Shown here in pieces: positions 44,479 to 53,661 of a DNA stretch of 64,000 nt. The DNA lies in the NCBI RefSeq assembly GCF_008692195.1, contig NZ_RXOM01000044.1, forward strand, positions 1 through 64,000, given 5' to 3'. The notes beneath the pieces are model-generated. The model saw only the letters and a list, made by a program, of their open reading frames with translations, was not told where the DNA came from and did not search any database. The stretch comes from Salegentibacter sp. R32. Its GTDB lineage: Bacteria; Bacteroidota; Bacteroidia; Flavobacteriales; Flavobacteriaceae. Both the position numbers and the translations under genes were made by a program. Position 1 is the stretch's first letter. Each line of letters opens with the position of its first letter.

Positions 44479-44486
44479 TACTTTTG
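44479..44486 (+). promoter_or_regulatory. -7 promoter box of the act-cox operon (TACTTTTG)
   Basis: Perfect TAnnTTTG about 92 nt upstream of actA, the only clear promoter signal seen for the 12-kb respiratory operon. The leader of about 85 nt could carry regulation, but no strong secondary structure was seen. Confidence 0.5.
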
Positions 44487-44578
44487 TCGGGGAATTTTAC
44501 GGTCTGTTTTGAAGGTTAACGAGCTAACTTATTCATTATAAAAACCGTACCAAACTAAGATGTTAATTCAGCTGTAAT

Positions 44579-45955
44579 ATGGAAAAGGTGAACATCCGCC
44601 ATTCAATTTCAAAAACGCTACTTTTCTTATTAGTAGTCTTATTTTCATTTTCACAATCATTTGGTCAGGAAGAATCTGCTAGCGGTCAAGATAACGGAGA
44701 AGCTATTCAGGCTGCTCAAGAAGAGACTGCTGGAGCTTCAGATACTGCGGAATCTGCTGCAGATGCACTAGGTGATCCTGCTAAGGGGAAAGAGTTATTT
44801 AACTCTTTATGTGCTTCTTGTCATAAACGATATAAAAGATCTACTGGTCCTGCGTTGCACGGGGTGACTAGTAGGCATAGTATGGATTGGTTGCATAGCT
44901 GGGTGAAAAACAGTCAGGCAATGATCGATGCTGGTGATGCTGAGGCGGTAGCGATTTATGAAGAATTCAATCAAACGGCGATGACGCCATTTCCTCAACT
45001 TTCTAATGAGGATATTGATAATATTTTAGCGTATGTTGAACAGCCAAAGCCAGAACCTGCTGCTGCGGCTACAGGGGCTGACGCTGGAGGCTCAAACGCA
45101 GGAGGTGGCGGTGTCTCTACTGATATTATTTTAGGTGTTTTAGCGTTTGTGTTATTGTTGTTGGTGGTGGTTTTGGTTTTAGTCAACAAAACCCTAAACA
45201 ATTTTGCTGCAGCGAGTGGTGTTGAATTGCCTAAAAAAGAAACGAGTGTTAAGCCAATTTGGAAAGCTTTTGCTGAAAACCAGTTCTTGGTGATCGTTAC
45301 TTCGGTTTTTCTTTTATTGGCAGGTGCTTATTTCGCTTATGGTTATTTAATGCAAGTTGGGGTAGATCAAACCTACAAGCCTGTTCAGCCTATTCATTTC
45401 TCGCATAGAATTCATGCAGGTGATAATGGTGTAGATTGTAAATATTGTCACTCTTCAGCAAGAGTTAGTAAAACTTCTGGGGTGCCTTCGTTAAATGTTT
45501 GTATGAACTGTCATAAAGTGATTAGTGAAGTTGCGCCTGAAACAGCTACGGAAGATCATTCTAAAGAATTTTACGATAAAGAAATCGCTAAGTTGTACAA
45601 TGCGGTTGGATGGGATGCGACTACGCAATCTTACACTGGAGAAGAAAAACCTGTAAAATGGGTGAGAGTTCATAATTTACCTGATTTTGCTTACTATAAT
45701 CACTCGCAGCACGTAACTGTGGCTGGAATCGAGTGTCAGCAATGTCACGGACCGGTTCAGGAAATGGAAGTGCTTTATCAGTTTGCTCCGTTAACCATGG
45801 GTTGGTGTATTAACTGTCACAGAGAAACAAATGTGAATTTAGAAGGTAGCGGTTACTACGATAAAATTCACGAACAATTATCTAAAAAATACGGTGTAGA
45901 GACATTGACGGCAGCACAGATGGGTGCTACAGAATGTGGAAAATGTCATTACTAA
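44579..45955 (+). CDS. actA: Alternative complex III subunit ActA, multiheme cytochrome c
   Basis: Membrane-anchored multiheme cytochrome of the quinol:cytochrome c/oxidase oxidoreductase ACIII. The 458 residues hold six CxxCH heme sites. One (CASCH, 78-82) is in an N-terminal cytochrome c domain after a signal peptide (TLLFLLVVLFSFSQSFGQ). Five (CKYCH, CMNCH, CQQCH, CINCH, CGKCH) form the C-terminal pentaheme ActA domain. Two transmembrane helices (about 180-205 and 235-257) separate them. The N-terminal domain adds one heme to the usual pentaheme ActA. First gene of actABCDEF-coxBA. Confidence 0.92.
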   Translation: MEKVNIRHSISKTLLFLLVVLFSFSQSFGQEESASGQDNGEAIQAAQEETAGASDTAESAADALGDPAKGKELFNSLCASCHKRYKRSTGPALHGVTSRHSMDWLHSWVKNSQAMIDAGDAEAVAIYEEFNQTAMTPFPQLSNEDIDNILAYVEQPKPEPAAAATGADAGGSNAGGGGVSTDIILGVLAFVLLLLVVVLVLVNKTLNNFAAASGVELPKKETSVKPIWKAFAENQFLVIVTSVFLLLAGAYFAYGYLMQVGVDQTYKPVQPIHFSHRIHAGDNGVDCKYCHSSARVSKTSGVPSLNVCMNCHKVISEVAPETATEDHSKEFYDKEIAKLYNAVGWDATTQSYTGEEKPVKWVRVHNLPDFAYYNHSQHVTVAGIECQQCHGPVQEMEVLYQFAPLTMGWCINCHRETNVNLEGSGYYDKIHEQLSKKYGVETLTAAQMGATECGKCHY

Positions 45956-45984
45956 TTTAATAAGAAGCTAATTCTATATATAAT

Positions 45985-48900
45985 ATGTCATCAAACAAGA
46001 AATACTGGAGAGGTGTTGAGGAGCTAAACGAAACTAGCCCTGTTGTTGAGAAGCTTCGACAAAACGAATTTGTGGAAGAAATTCCAACAGATGAGTTTTT
46101 GGGTGATAAAGAATCATTAGAAAGTTCAGCAACTTCAAGAAGGGATTTTTTAAAGTTCGTTGGTTTTAGTACGGCGGCTGCGTCTTTAGCAGCGTGTGAA
46201 GGACCGGTTACTAAAACTATTCCTTACGTTGTGCAACCAGATAGAATTGTGCCTGGGGTAGCAAATTACTACGCTACTACTATGGCGGATGGGTTTGATT
46301 TTGCTAGTGTTTTAGTGAAAACCAGAGAAGGAAGGCCAATTAAGATTGAAAGTAATAAAATGGCTAAAGCTTCCCTTGGTGCTAATGCTAGGGTTCATGC
46401 TTCAGTGTTGTCTTTGTATGATAATCAAAGAATAAAGCGTCCGCAAATTGACGGTGAAGATGTTTCTTGGGAAGAATTTGATCGTCAAGTAGGAAGTGCT
46501 TTGCAAAATGTTGGTGGACAAAAAGTGTTGTTAACTTCAACAATGGCTAGTCCTTCAACTTCTAAATTAATAAAAGAGTTTTCGGCTAAATATGGTGATG
46601 TAAAGCATGTGGTTTATGATGCGGTTTCTGAAGATGCTGCGTTAGATGCTTATCAGATGAAATACGGCGAGCGTGCTTTAGGAAACTACGATTTTGAAAA
46701 AGCTGAAGTAATCGTTTCTGTTGGGGCCGATTTCTTAACAGATTGGCAAGCCGGAGGAAATGATGTGGGGTATTCTAAAAGTAGAATTCCTAAAAATGGA
46801 AAAATGTCCCGTCATATTCAATTTGAATCTAATATGACACAAACAGGAGCGAAAGCAGATAAGCGTGTTCCTGTAAAACCTTCTCAGCAAAAAGCGGTAT
46901 TAGCTGCTATTTACAGTTATGTGGCTGGAGGTTCTAAAAATAAATTATCGCCAGAGTTGGATGATGTTGTGGTGAAAGCGGTAAGACAATTAAGAAGTGC
47001 TGGTGCTGGTGCGGTTGTAGTTTCTGGAATTCCAGATACAGATGCGCAGTCTTTAGTGTTGGCAATTAATGAAGCTTTGGGTAGCCGAGTGATGGATAAG
47101 AATAATCCTAAACTGGTTCGTCTAGGTAATGCAAAGCAAGTTGCTCAATTGGTTAAAGATATGAACTCCGGTAGTGTAGGGGCTCTTTTAACAGTTGGGG
47201 TAAATCCTGCTTTCAGTTTACCAAATGCTGAAGCTTTTAAGGAAGGAATGAAGAAAGTGGAGGTTTCGGTTTCTTTTTCAATGAAAAAGGATGAAACCGC
47301 AAAACTTTCAAAATATATAGCGGCTACTCCTCATTATTTGGAGAGTTGGGGAGATGTGCAATTAACTAAAAAGAACTTTAGTTTAATGCAGCCTACCATT
47401 AGACCGCTTTTTGATACCCGTCAATTTCAAGATACTTTATTGAAGTGGACAGGTTCTGAAATGAATTATAGAGATTACTTAAAAGAGACTTGGTCTAGTA
47501 GTATTTCTGGTAGAGATTGGAATCAAGCCTTGCATGATGGTGTATTTGAAGCAAATTCGCCAGTATCATCAGCGGCAACTGAAGGAAGTGATGTTGTAGG
47601 AATGGGGACAACGAGTACTCCTAATTATTCTTCAGCAGTTAATAACTTATCTGCAGATGAAGGTTCTGAGTTTGAATTGACCCTTTATACAAAAGTTTCT
47701 TTAGGTAGTGGTGAGCAAGCCAATAACCCTTGGTTGCAAGAATTTCCAGATCCGATTACCCGTGTGTCTTGGGATAACTACTTATTGATCTCTAAACCCG
47801 ACGCCGATAAATTAGGTGTAAAAAACCCAACGGTGTCAAACGGAGCGTTAAACGGAAGTTATGTAAACCTGAAAGTTGGAGATGCAGTCGTGAAAAACGT
47901 CCCTGTAATTATTCAGCCGGGACAAGCAAAAGGAGCAGTTGGTTTGGCTTTAGGTTACGGTAGAAAAGAATCTATTCAGAAAGAAATGCAAGTTGGGGTA
48001 AATGCTTATCCGCTTTATCAAGACTTTAGCTCATTTCAGAATGTAACTATCGAGAAAGCAGACGGTATGCACGAATTTGCTTGCGTACAGTTGCAAAGCA
48101 CGATGGTAGGTCGTGATGATATTGTTAAAGAAACTACTTTAGAAATTTTCAATACTGAAGATAAACATCACTGGAATCCAGTTCCTGAAGTAGATTACGA
48201 TCATAATGAAATTTCAGTAAGAGAGGAAAAAGCAAACTTGTGGAAAGAGTTTGATAGAGAAGTTGGACATCATTTTAACTTATCTATCGACTTAAACGCT
48301 TGTACCGGTTGTGGCGCTTGTGTGATTGCTTGTCACTCTGAAAATAATGTTCCGGTTGTTGGTAAAGATGAAGTAAGAAAGTTTAGGGATATGCACTGGT
48401 TGCGTATAGACCGTTACTACTCTTCTGCAGATACCTTCGATCAAGAACAAAAAGACTTAGAAAACCTTGGAGCTTTTGAAACTTATGATAAAGTAGAAAA
48501 CGCTTCTTATGATAATCCAGAAGTAGCATTCCAGCCGGTAATGTGCCAGCACTGTAATCACGCACCTTGTGAAACAGTTTGTCCGGTAGCAGCTACTTCG
48601 CACGGTCGTCAAGGTCAAAACCATATGGCATATAACAGATGTGTAGGTACAAGATATTGTGCAAACAACTGTCCATATAAAGTACGTCGTTTCAACTGGT
48701 TCTTGTACAGTGAGAATGATGAGTTTGATTATAATATGAATAACGATTTAGGTAGAATGGTACTTAATCCTGATGTAACTGTAAGGTCTCGTGGGGTTAT
48801 GGAAAAATGTTCTATGTGTATTCAAATCACTCAAAAAACAATTCTTGATGCCAAGCGTGAAGGAAGAGAAGTTGGAGATGATGAATTCTTCACTGCTTGT

Positions 48901-49068
48901 TCTAGAGCTTGTGACCAAGGAGCGATGACTTTTGGTGATATTAATAATAAAGACTCCAAAATTGCTGAATTAAAAGAAGATGATCGTATGTATCATCTGT
49001 TGGAAAGTACAGGTACAAAACCTAATGTGATGTATCAAACTTTGGTAAAAAACACAGGAGATTTATAA
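45985..49068 (+). CDS. actB: Alternative complex III subunit ActB, molybdopterin-oxidoreductase-like iron-sulfur protein
   Basis: Largest ACIII subunit, 1027 residues, fusing a molybdoenzyme-like domain with an NrfC-like ferredoxin domain. The Tat-type signal SRRDFLKFVGF (52-62) is followed by a lipobox-like SLAAC with Cys71. The middle domain (75-720) resembles the molybdopterin fold, but ActB does not bind that cofactor. The C-terminal part has ferredoxin-type clusters: CTGCGACVIACHSENN, CQHCNHAPCETVCPV, CVGTRYCANNCPY and CSMC with a later CSRACDQG. These fit three 4Fe-4S and one 3Fe-4S clusters, as known for ACIII. Follows actA by 29 bp. Confidence 0.95.
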   Translation: MSSNKKYWRGVEELNETSPVVEKLRQNEFVEEIPTDEFLGDKESLESSATSRRDFLKFVGFSTAAASLAACEGPVTKTIPYVVQPDRIVPGVANYYATTMADGFDFASVLVKTREGRPIKIESNKMAKASLGANARVHASVLSLYDNQRIKRPQIDGEDVSWEEFDRQVGSALQNVGGQKVLLTSTMASPSTSKLIKEFSAKYGDVKHVVYDAVSEDAALDAYQMKYGERALGNYDFEKAEVIVSVGADFLTDWQAGGNDVGYSKSRIPKNGKMSRHIQFESNMTQTGAKADKRVPVKPSQQKAVLAAIYSYVAGGSKNKLSPELDDVVVKAVRQLRSAGAGAVVVSGIPDTDAQSLVLAINEALGSRVMDKNNPKLVRLGNAKQVAQLVKDMNSGSVGALLTVGVNPAFSLPNAEAFKEGMKKVEVSVSFSMKKDETAKLSKYIAATPHYLESWGDVQLTKKNFSLMQPTIRPLFDTRQFQDTLLKWTGSEMNYRDYLKETWSSSISGRDWNQALHDGVFEANSPVSSAATEGSDVVGMGTTSTPNYSSAVNNLSADEGSEFELTLYTKVSLGSGEQANNPWLQEFPDPITRVSWDNYLLISKPDADKLGVKNPTVSNGALNGSYVNLKVGDAVVKNVPVIIQPGQAKGAVGLALGYGRKESIQKEMQVGVNAYPLYQDFSSFQNVTIEKADGMHEFACVQLQSTMVGRDDIVKETTLEIFNTEDKHHWNPVPEVDYDHNEISVREEKANLWKEFDREVGHHFNLSIDLNACTGCGACVIACHSENNVPVVGKDEVRKFRDMHWLRIDRYYSSADTFDQEQKDLENLGAFETYDKVENASYDNPEVAFQPVMCQHCNHAPCETVCPVAATSHGRQGQNHMAYNRCVGTRYCANNCPYKVRRFNWFLYSENDEFDYNMNNDLGRMVLNPDVTVRSRGVMEKCSMCIQITQKTILDAKREGREVGDDEFFTACSRACDQGAMTFGDINNKDSKIAELKEDDRMYHLLESTGTKPNVMYQTLVKNTGDL

Positions 49069-49101
49069 AATTAGTTAAAGAATCAATTATTAATTAAGAA
49101 T

Positions 49102-50916
49102 ATGTCGTCACATTACGAAGCACCTATAAGAGAGCCTTTAGTTACTGGAGAGAAATCGTACCACGATGTTACTTTAGATGTTGTGGCACCAGTAGAAGGG
49201 AAAGCAAATAAATCTTGGTGGTTAGTTTTCTCTATTGCCTTAGTGGCATTTTTATGGGGATTAGGTTGTATAATATATACTGTTTCTACAGGTATTGGAT
49301 CTTGGGGATTAAACAAGACCATTGGATGGGCTTGGGATATTACCAATTTCGTATGGTGGGTAGGTATTGGTCACGCAGGGACCTTAATTTCTGCGGTACT
49401 ATTACTTTTCCGTCAAAAATGGAGAATGGCAGTGAACCGTTCTGCGGAAGCGATGACAATTTTCGCGGTAGTTCAGGCAGGTCTTTTCCCGATTATTCAC
49501 ATGGGGCGTCCTTGGTTGGCGTATTGGGTGTTGCCTATTCCCAACCAATTTGGTTCTTTATGGGTAAACTTTAACTCACCTTTACTTTGGGATGTATTCG
49601 CGATTTCAACTTACCTTTCCGTTTCCCTAGTTTTCTGGTGGACAGGTTTACTTCCTGATTTCGCAATGATTCGAGATAGAGCAACAAAGCCTTTCCAGAA
49701 AAAAATATATAGTATTTTAAGTTTTGGTTGGAGTGGTCGTGCAAAAGACTGGCAACGTTTTGAAGAAGTTTCTTTAGTACTTGCAGGTTTAGCGACTCCA
49801 CTGGTACTTTCTGTACACACCATTGTATCTTTTGACTTCGCAACTTCGTTAGTACCGGGATGGCACTCGACTATTTTCCCTCCTTATTTCGTTGCGGGAG
49901 CAATTTTCTCAGGATTTGCGATGGTACAAACCCTTCTTATTATTATGAGAAAGGTAATTAACCTAGAGAACTACATTACCATTCTTCATATTGAATATAT
50001 GAACAAGGTAATTATCTTAACCGGTGGTATTGTAACTGTTGCTTATGTAACTGAATACTTTATTGGTTGGTACTCCGGGATTTCTTATGAAAACTATACT
50101 TACTTATCATTTGGTGCGGCAACAGGCGCTTATGCTTGGGCATTCTGGGCATTGATTACCTGTAACTTTATTGTGCCATTAACTCTTTGGGTTAAAAAAT
50201 TAAGAAGAAATATTTTCTGGACATTTATTGTGGCTCTTGTGATTAATATAGGAATGTGGTTTGAGCGTTTCGATATTATCGTACTTTGTTTAAGTAAAGG
50301 GAGAACTCCTTCTTCTTGGGCAATGTTCTCGCCAACATTTATAGATATAGGAACTTTTGTAGGAACCATAGGATTCTTCTTTGTATTGTTCTTATTGTAT
50401 GCAAGGACGTTCCCTGTAATTGCGCAAGCAGAGGTGAAATCTATCTTGAAATCATCAGGTGATAAATACAAAAGATTAAGAGAAGAGCACGGAGACGACC
50501 ATCACGTAGGTGAAGTAGAACAATTCCCTGCATCAGGAGGGCCTTCTGTAAATACTGAAAAAAATAAATCTGAAGAAGATTTAGATAGCTTTGGTTCTAA
50601 TAAAGAAAATGATGATGAAATTGAAAACGCTTTATTAGATACTGAAGAAAAGCGCATAGCTGCTGAAAGATTAATTGATAAAGTTGGAGAGTTTGATCCT
50701 AAAACACAATCGGAAGATAATCTCGAAAAGATTAACGGATTAGGTCCGGTGACTATCCAACAACTTCACGAGTTAGGTGTTTTTACTTATAATCAAGTAA
50801 GTAAAATGACTCTGGTAGAATATAATGACTTAGATTTAATTATAGAAACCTTTAGTGCTTCTGTTGCCAAAGAAAAAGACTTTGCAGGACAGGCACAAAA
50901 ACTTAAAAACAACTAG
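49102..50916 (+). CDS. actC: Alternative complex III subunit ActC, NrfD-like quinol-binding protein with C-terminal extension
   Basis: Integral membrane subunit of the NrfD/PsrC family, site of quinol oxidation. The 604 residues include about ten transmembrane helices in the first 450 (for example WWVGIGHAGTLISAVLLL and VDITNFVWW-like TNFVWWVGIGH). They end with a charged tail. The tail (about 470-604) is unusual: an acidic linker, then LEKINGLGPVTIQQLHELGV and FTYNQVSKM, which look like a helix-hairpin-helix fold. Ordinary ActC is about 460-490 residues. Ends 1 nt before actD. Confidence 0.93.
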   Translation: MSSHYEAPIREPLVTGEKSYHDVTLDVVAPVEGKANKSWWLVFSIALVAFLWGLGCIIYTVSTGIGSWGLNKTIGWAWDITNFVWWVGIGHAGTLISAVLLLFRQKWRMAVNRSAEAMTIFAVVQAGLFPIIHMGRPWLAYWVLPIPNQFGSLWVNFNSPLLWDVFAISTYLSVSLVFWWTGLLPDFAMIRDRATKPFQKKIYSILSFGWSGRAKDWQRFEEVSLVLAGLATPLVLSVHTIVSFDFATSLVPGWHSTIFPPYFVAGAIFSGFAMVQTLLIIMRKVINLENYITILHIEYMNKVIILTGGIVTVAYVTEYFIGWYSGISYENYTYLSFGAATGAYAWAFWALITCNFIVPLTLWVKKLRRNIFWTFIVALVINIGMWFERFDIIVLCLSKGRTPSSWAMFSPTFIDIGTFVGTIGFFFVLFLLYARTFPVIAQAEVKSILKSSGDKYKRLREEHGDDHHVGEVEQFPASGGPSVNTEKNKSEEDLDSFGSNKENDDEIENALLDTEEKRIAAERLIDKVGEFDPKTQSEDNLEKINGLGPVTIQQLHELGVFTYNQVSKMTLVEYNDLDLIIETFSASVAKEKDFAGQAQKLKNN

Positions 50917-50917
50917 T

Positions 50918-51439
50918 ATGGCGGCAAAGGTTTTACATGCTATATATAATGATGACGATTTAGTTTTACAAGCTGTAAAACAAATCAAAGAGAAGAACTA
51001 TCACATTTTAGAGGTTTTTTCTCCTTTCCCAATTCACGGGTTAGATAAAGCAATGGGCTTAGCTCCTACTAGATTGGCAATCACTTCATTTTTATATGGT
51101 CTCACTGGTTTGACAGTAGCTATATTGATGATGAATTTTATGATGATTGAAGATTGGCCGCAAAATATTGGAGGTAAACCAAGTTTTACCTTTTACGATA
51201 ATATGCCAACATTTATCCCGATTATGTTTGAGCTTACTGTATTTTTTGGAGCTCACTTAATGGTGATTACTTTTTATATGAGAAGTAAAATCTGGCCTTT
51301 TAAAGAAGCAGAAAATCCAGATGTTCGTACAACCGACGATCACTTTTTAATTGAAGTAGAAGTGGCTAATCATAGTGAAGAAGCCTTAGTTAAGTTTCTT
51401 AACGAAACCGGAGCTTCTGAAGTTAAATTAATAGATTAA
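50918..51439 (+). CDS. actD: Alternative complex III subunit ActD (DUF3341)
   Basis: Small two-helix membrane subunit of ACIII, 173 residues. The N-terminal soluble part AAKVLHAIYNDDDLVLQAVK includes the DUF3341 start. Two transmembrane helices follow (ITSFLYGLTGLTVAILMMN and FIPIMFELTVFFGAHLMVI), with a C-terminal domain ending LNETGASEVKLID. The frame is open upstream inside actC to 50855, but the ATG at 50918 matches the family N-terminus and leaves a 1-nt gap to actC. Confidence 0.92.
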   Translation: MAAKVLHAIYNDDDLVLQAVKQIKEKNYHILEVFSPFPIHGLDKAMGLAPTRLAITSFLYGLTGLTVAILMMNFMMIEDWPQNIGGKPSFTFYDNMPTFIPIMFELTVFFGAHLMVITFYMRSKIWPFKEAENPDVRTTDDHFLIEVEVANHSEEALVKFLNETGASEVKLID

Positions 51440-51447
51440 ATAAACCC

Positions 51448-52221
51448 ATGAAAAGTTTATTCCGCATAATAACATTAATCACGGTTTCACTCTTAGTGGT
51501 TTCTTGTTTTGATAAAGACGATAGGAACTATCAGTACTTTCCTAATATGTATAAGTCTCCAAGCTATGAAACTTATGTAGGTTATGATACCGATGTTTTT
51601 GAAAATGGTCAAGAGGCAAAACTTCCAGTAGAGGGAACAGTTTCCAGAGGTTGGTTGCCTTATGAATATGAAGATACCAATGAAGGTTATGCTCAAGCTA
51701 AAGCTAATCTAGAAAATCCACTTCCTTATACAGAAGAAAACTTGAATAAAGGAAAGGAACTTTACACTATCTACTGCGCAATTTGTCACGGAGATAAAGG
51801 TGATGGAAAAGGGACTTTAGCTGAACGTGAAAAAATCTTGGGTATTCCAGCCTATAATGATCCGGGAAGAGCAATCACCGAAGGTAGTATCTACCACGTA
51901 ATGTATTACGGTATTAATAATATGGGATCTTATGCCGTTCAAACAAATGAGGTTGAACGTTGGCAGATAGATCACTATGTGATGGATTTAAAAAATCAAC
52001 TTGACGGAGCTCCAAAGCGTGAGTTTGAAAAAGTTGATGCTGAAGGTCCCGCTGACATGAAAAAAGGAATTGTATTAAGAGATCAAGATATTACTGAAGG
52101 TAATGAAGAAGAATCTCATGATGGAATGAAAAGTGATAACGGGCATGGAAATATGCATGCTGAGGAAACATCTTCAGAAGAAAATCATTCAGCAACTGAA
52201 GAGACTTCAGAAGAGAACTAA
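51448..52221 (+). CDS. actE: Alternative complex III subunit ActE, monoheme cytochrome c lipoprotein
   Basis: Membrane-anchored periplasmic cytochrome c of ACIII, 257 residues. The lipobox LLVVSC gives Cys20. The segment YFPNMYKSPSYETY is typical for ActE. One heme site, CAICHGDKGDGKG, and an axial Met in the later MGSYAVQT region. The C-terminal 45 residues are acidic and His-rich (HDGMKSDNGHGNMHAEE), with no known fold. Eight bp after actD and 32 bp before actF. Confidence 0.93.
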   Translation: MKSLFRIITLITVSLLVVSCFDKDDRNYQYFPNMYKSPSYETYVGYDTDVFENGQEAKLPVEGTVSRGWLPYEYEDTNEGYAQAKANLENPLPYTEENLNKGKELYTIYCAICHGDKGDGKGTLAEREKILGIPAYNDPGRAITEGSIYHVMYYGINNMGSYAVQTNEVERWQIDHYVMDLKNQLDGAPKREFEKVDAEGPADMKKGIVLRDQDITEGNEEESHDGMKSDNGHGNMHAEETSSEENHSATEETSEEN

Positions 52222-52253
52222 ATAAAGATTAAACTGCATTATATTTTTTAGAT

Positions 52254-53630
52254 ATGTACAAGCTATCTGGTAAAGTAAAATTAATTTCTATCATCCTAAT
52301 CGTAATTGGTGCCTTAGGTATTGGTTATGGTTTTTTAACAGCTCCATCTACTCTAGATGAAGCTAAAGAAATATTAGCTGCGGAACATAGTGGGCATGGT
52401 GGAAGCCATGAAGCAGAAAGTTCTCATTCAAAGGAAGCTGAAGGTCATCATTCAGAAATGAATGCAGAAGGACATTCTGCTCACGGTGAACAAGCAGCAG
52501 AAACTCATCATAGCGAAGAAGCTCACGGTGAGGATCATCATTCGGAACATGTGCTTCATCAATTACAAACAAAGCCTTGGGCAGCAACTTTTGTAGCTGG
52601 TTTCTTCTTTTTAATGATAGCTTTAGGGGTTCTTGCGTTTTATGCCATTCAATATGTTGCACAAGTAGGTTGGTCTCCAGTATTATTTAGAGTAATGGAA
52701 GGAATCACTTCCTATGTTTTACCAGGTTCAATTATTGTATTATTAATTGTATTATTTGCTGGAGAGCATTTTTATCCTTGGCAAAATCACGAGTTAGTAG
52801 CAGAAGATAAAATATTACAAGGTAAATCAGGATATTTAAACTTTCCATTCTTTGTTATTAGAGCAATCATCTATGTAATTGGATGGAACCTTTACAGATA
52901 TTTCGCTGTTAGAAATTCAAGAGCTTTAGCAACTGCATCTAATTATGGTCCTTACAAGAAAAACTTTAAATACTCAGTATTTTTCTTATTATTCTTCATA
53001 TTAACTGAATCGATGATGGCTTGGGACTGGTTTATGTCTATGACTCCACACTGGTACAGTACCTTATTTGCTTGGTATATTTTTGCGACAATGATTGTTT
53101 CAGCATTAACTGTAATCGCTATCACAACAATCATACTTAAAAAAGCAGGATATTTACCATTTGTAAATGATAGCCATTTGCACGATGTAGCGAAGTTTAT
53201 GTTTGGTTTTAGCGTATTCTGGACGTATCTATGGTTCGGTCAGTTTATGTTAATTTGGTATGCAAATATTCCGGAAGAGGTAACTTATTTTACTATCAGA
53301 ATACAAGAATATAACTTGTTATTCTTTGGTATGTTAGTGATTAATTTCGTATTCCCTATATTAATATTAATGAATAGTGATTTTAAACGTATCCCTTGGT
53401 TTGTAATTATAGCCGGATGCTTCATTTTGGTAGGTCACTATATAGATGTTTACTTGTTAGTAATGCCATCTACCGTAGGATTACATTGGTCTTTTGGTGT
53501 AACTGAAATTGCTGCTGTCTTATTCTTCTTAGGATTATTTATGCTAGTTGTAGGAAGTGGCTTAGGAAAAGCACCATTGAAGATTAAGAACAATCCATTC
53601 CTGAAGGAAAGTGAAAATTACCATTATTAA
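52254..53630 (+). CDS. actF: Alternative complex III subunit ActF, NrfD-like
   Basis: Second NrfD-like integral membrane subunit of ACIII, 458 residues and about ten transmembrane helices. TM1 is residues 9-30 (ISIILIVIGALGIGYGFL). The next 70 residues are a hydrophilic loop with about 20 histidines (blocks such as HSGHGGSHEAESSHSKE and EDHHSEHVLH) before TM2. This loop is longer and richer in His than usual. The rest, such as FNWYLFRxF-like WNLYRYFAVRNSRA and WDWFMSMTPHWYST, is typical of ActF. Confidence 0.92.
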   Translation: MYKLSGKVKLISIILIVIGALGIGYGFLTAPSTLDEAKEILAAEHSGHGGSHEAESSHSKEAEGHHSEMNAEGHSAHGEQAAETHHSEEAHGEDHHSEHVLHQLQTKPWAATFVAGFFFLMIALGVLAFYAIQYVAQVGWSPVLFRVMEGITSYVLPGSIIVLLIVLFAGEHFYPWQNHELVAEDKILQGKSGYLNFPFFVIRAIIYVIGWNLYRYFAVRNSRALATASNYGPYKKNFKYSVFFLLFFILTESMMAWDWFMSMTPHWYSTLFAWYIFATMIVSALTVIAITTIILKKAGYLPFVNDSHLHDVAKFMFGFSVFWTYLWFGQFMLIWYANIPEEVTYFTIRIQEYNLLFFGMLVINFVFPILILMNSDFKRIPWFVIIAGCFILVGHYIDVYLLVMPSTVGLHWSFGVTEIAAVLFFLGLFMLVVGSGLGKAPLKIKNNPFLKESENYHY

Positions 53631-53661
53631 ATAAATTTGTTTTAAAGAAGATATTATCACA

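Noticed and set aside
49215-49574. 119-codon frame on the same strand inside actC
   Set aside because: Out of frame with the ActC membrane domain and Trp/Cys-rich by shadow; no start context or family match.
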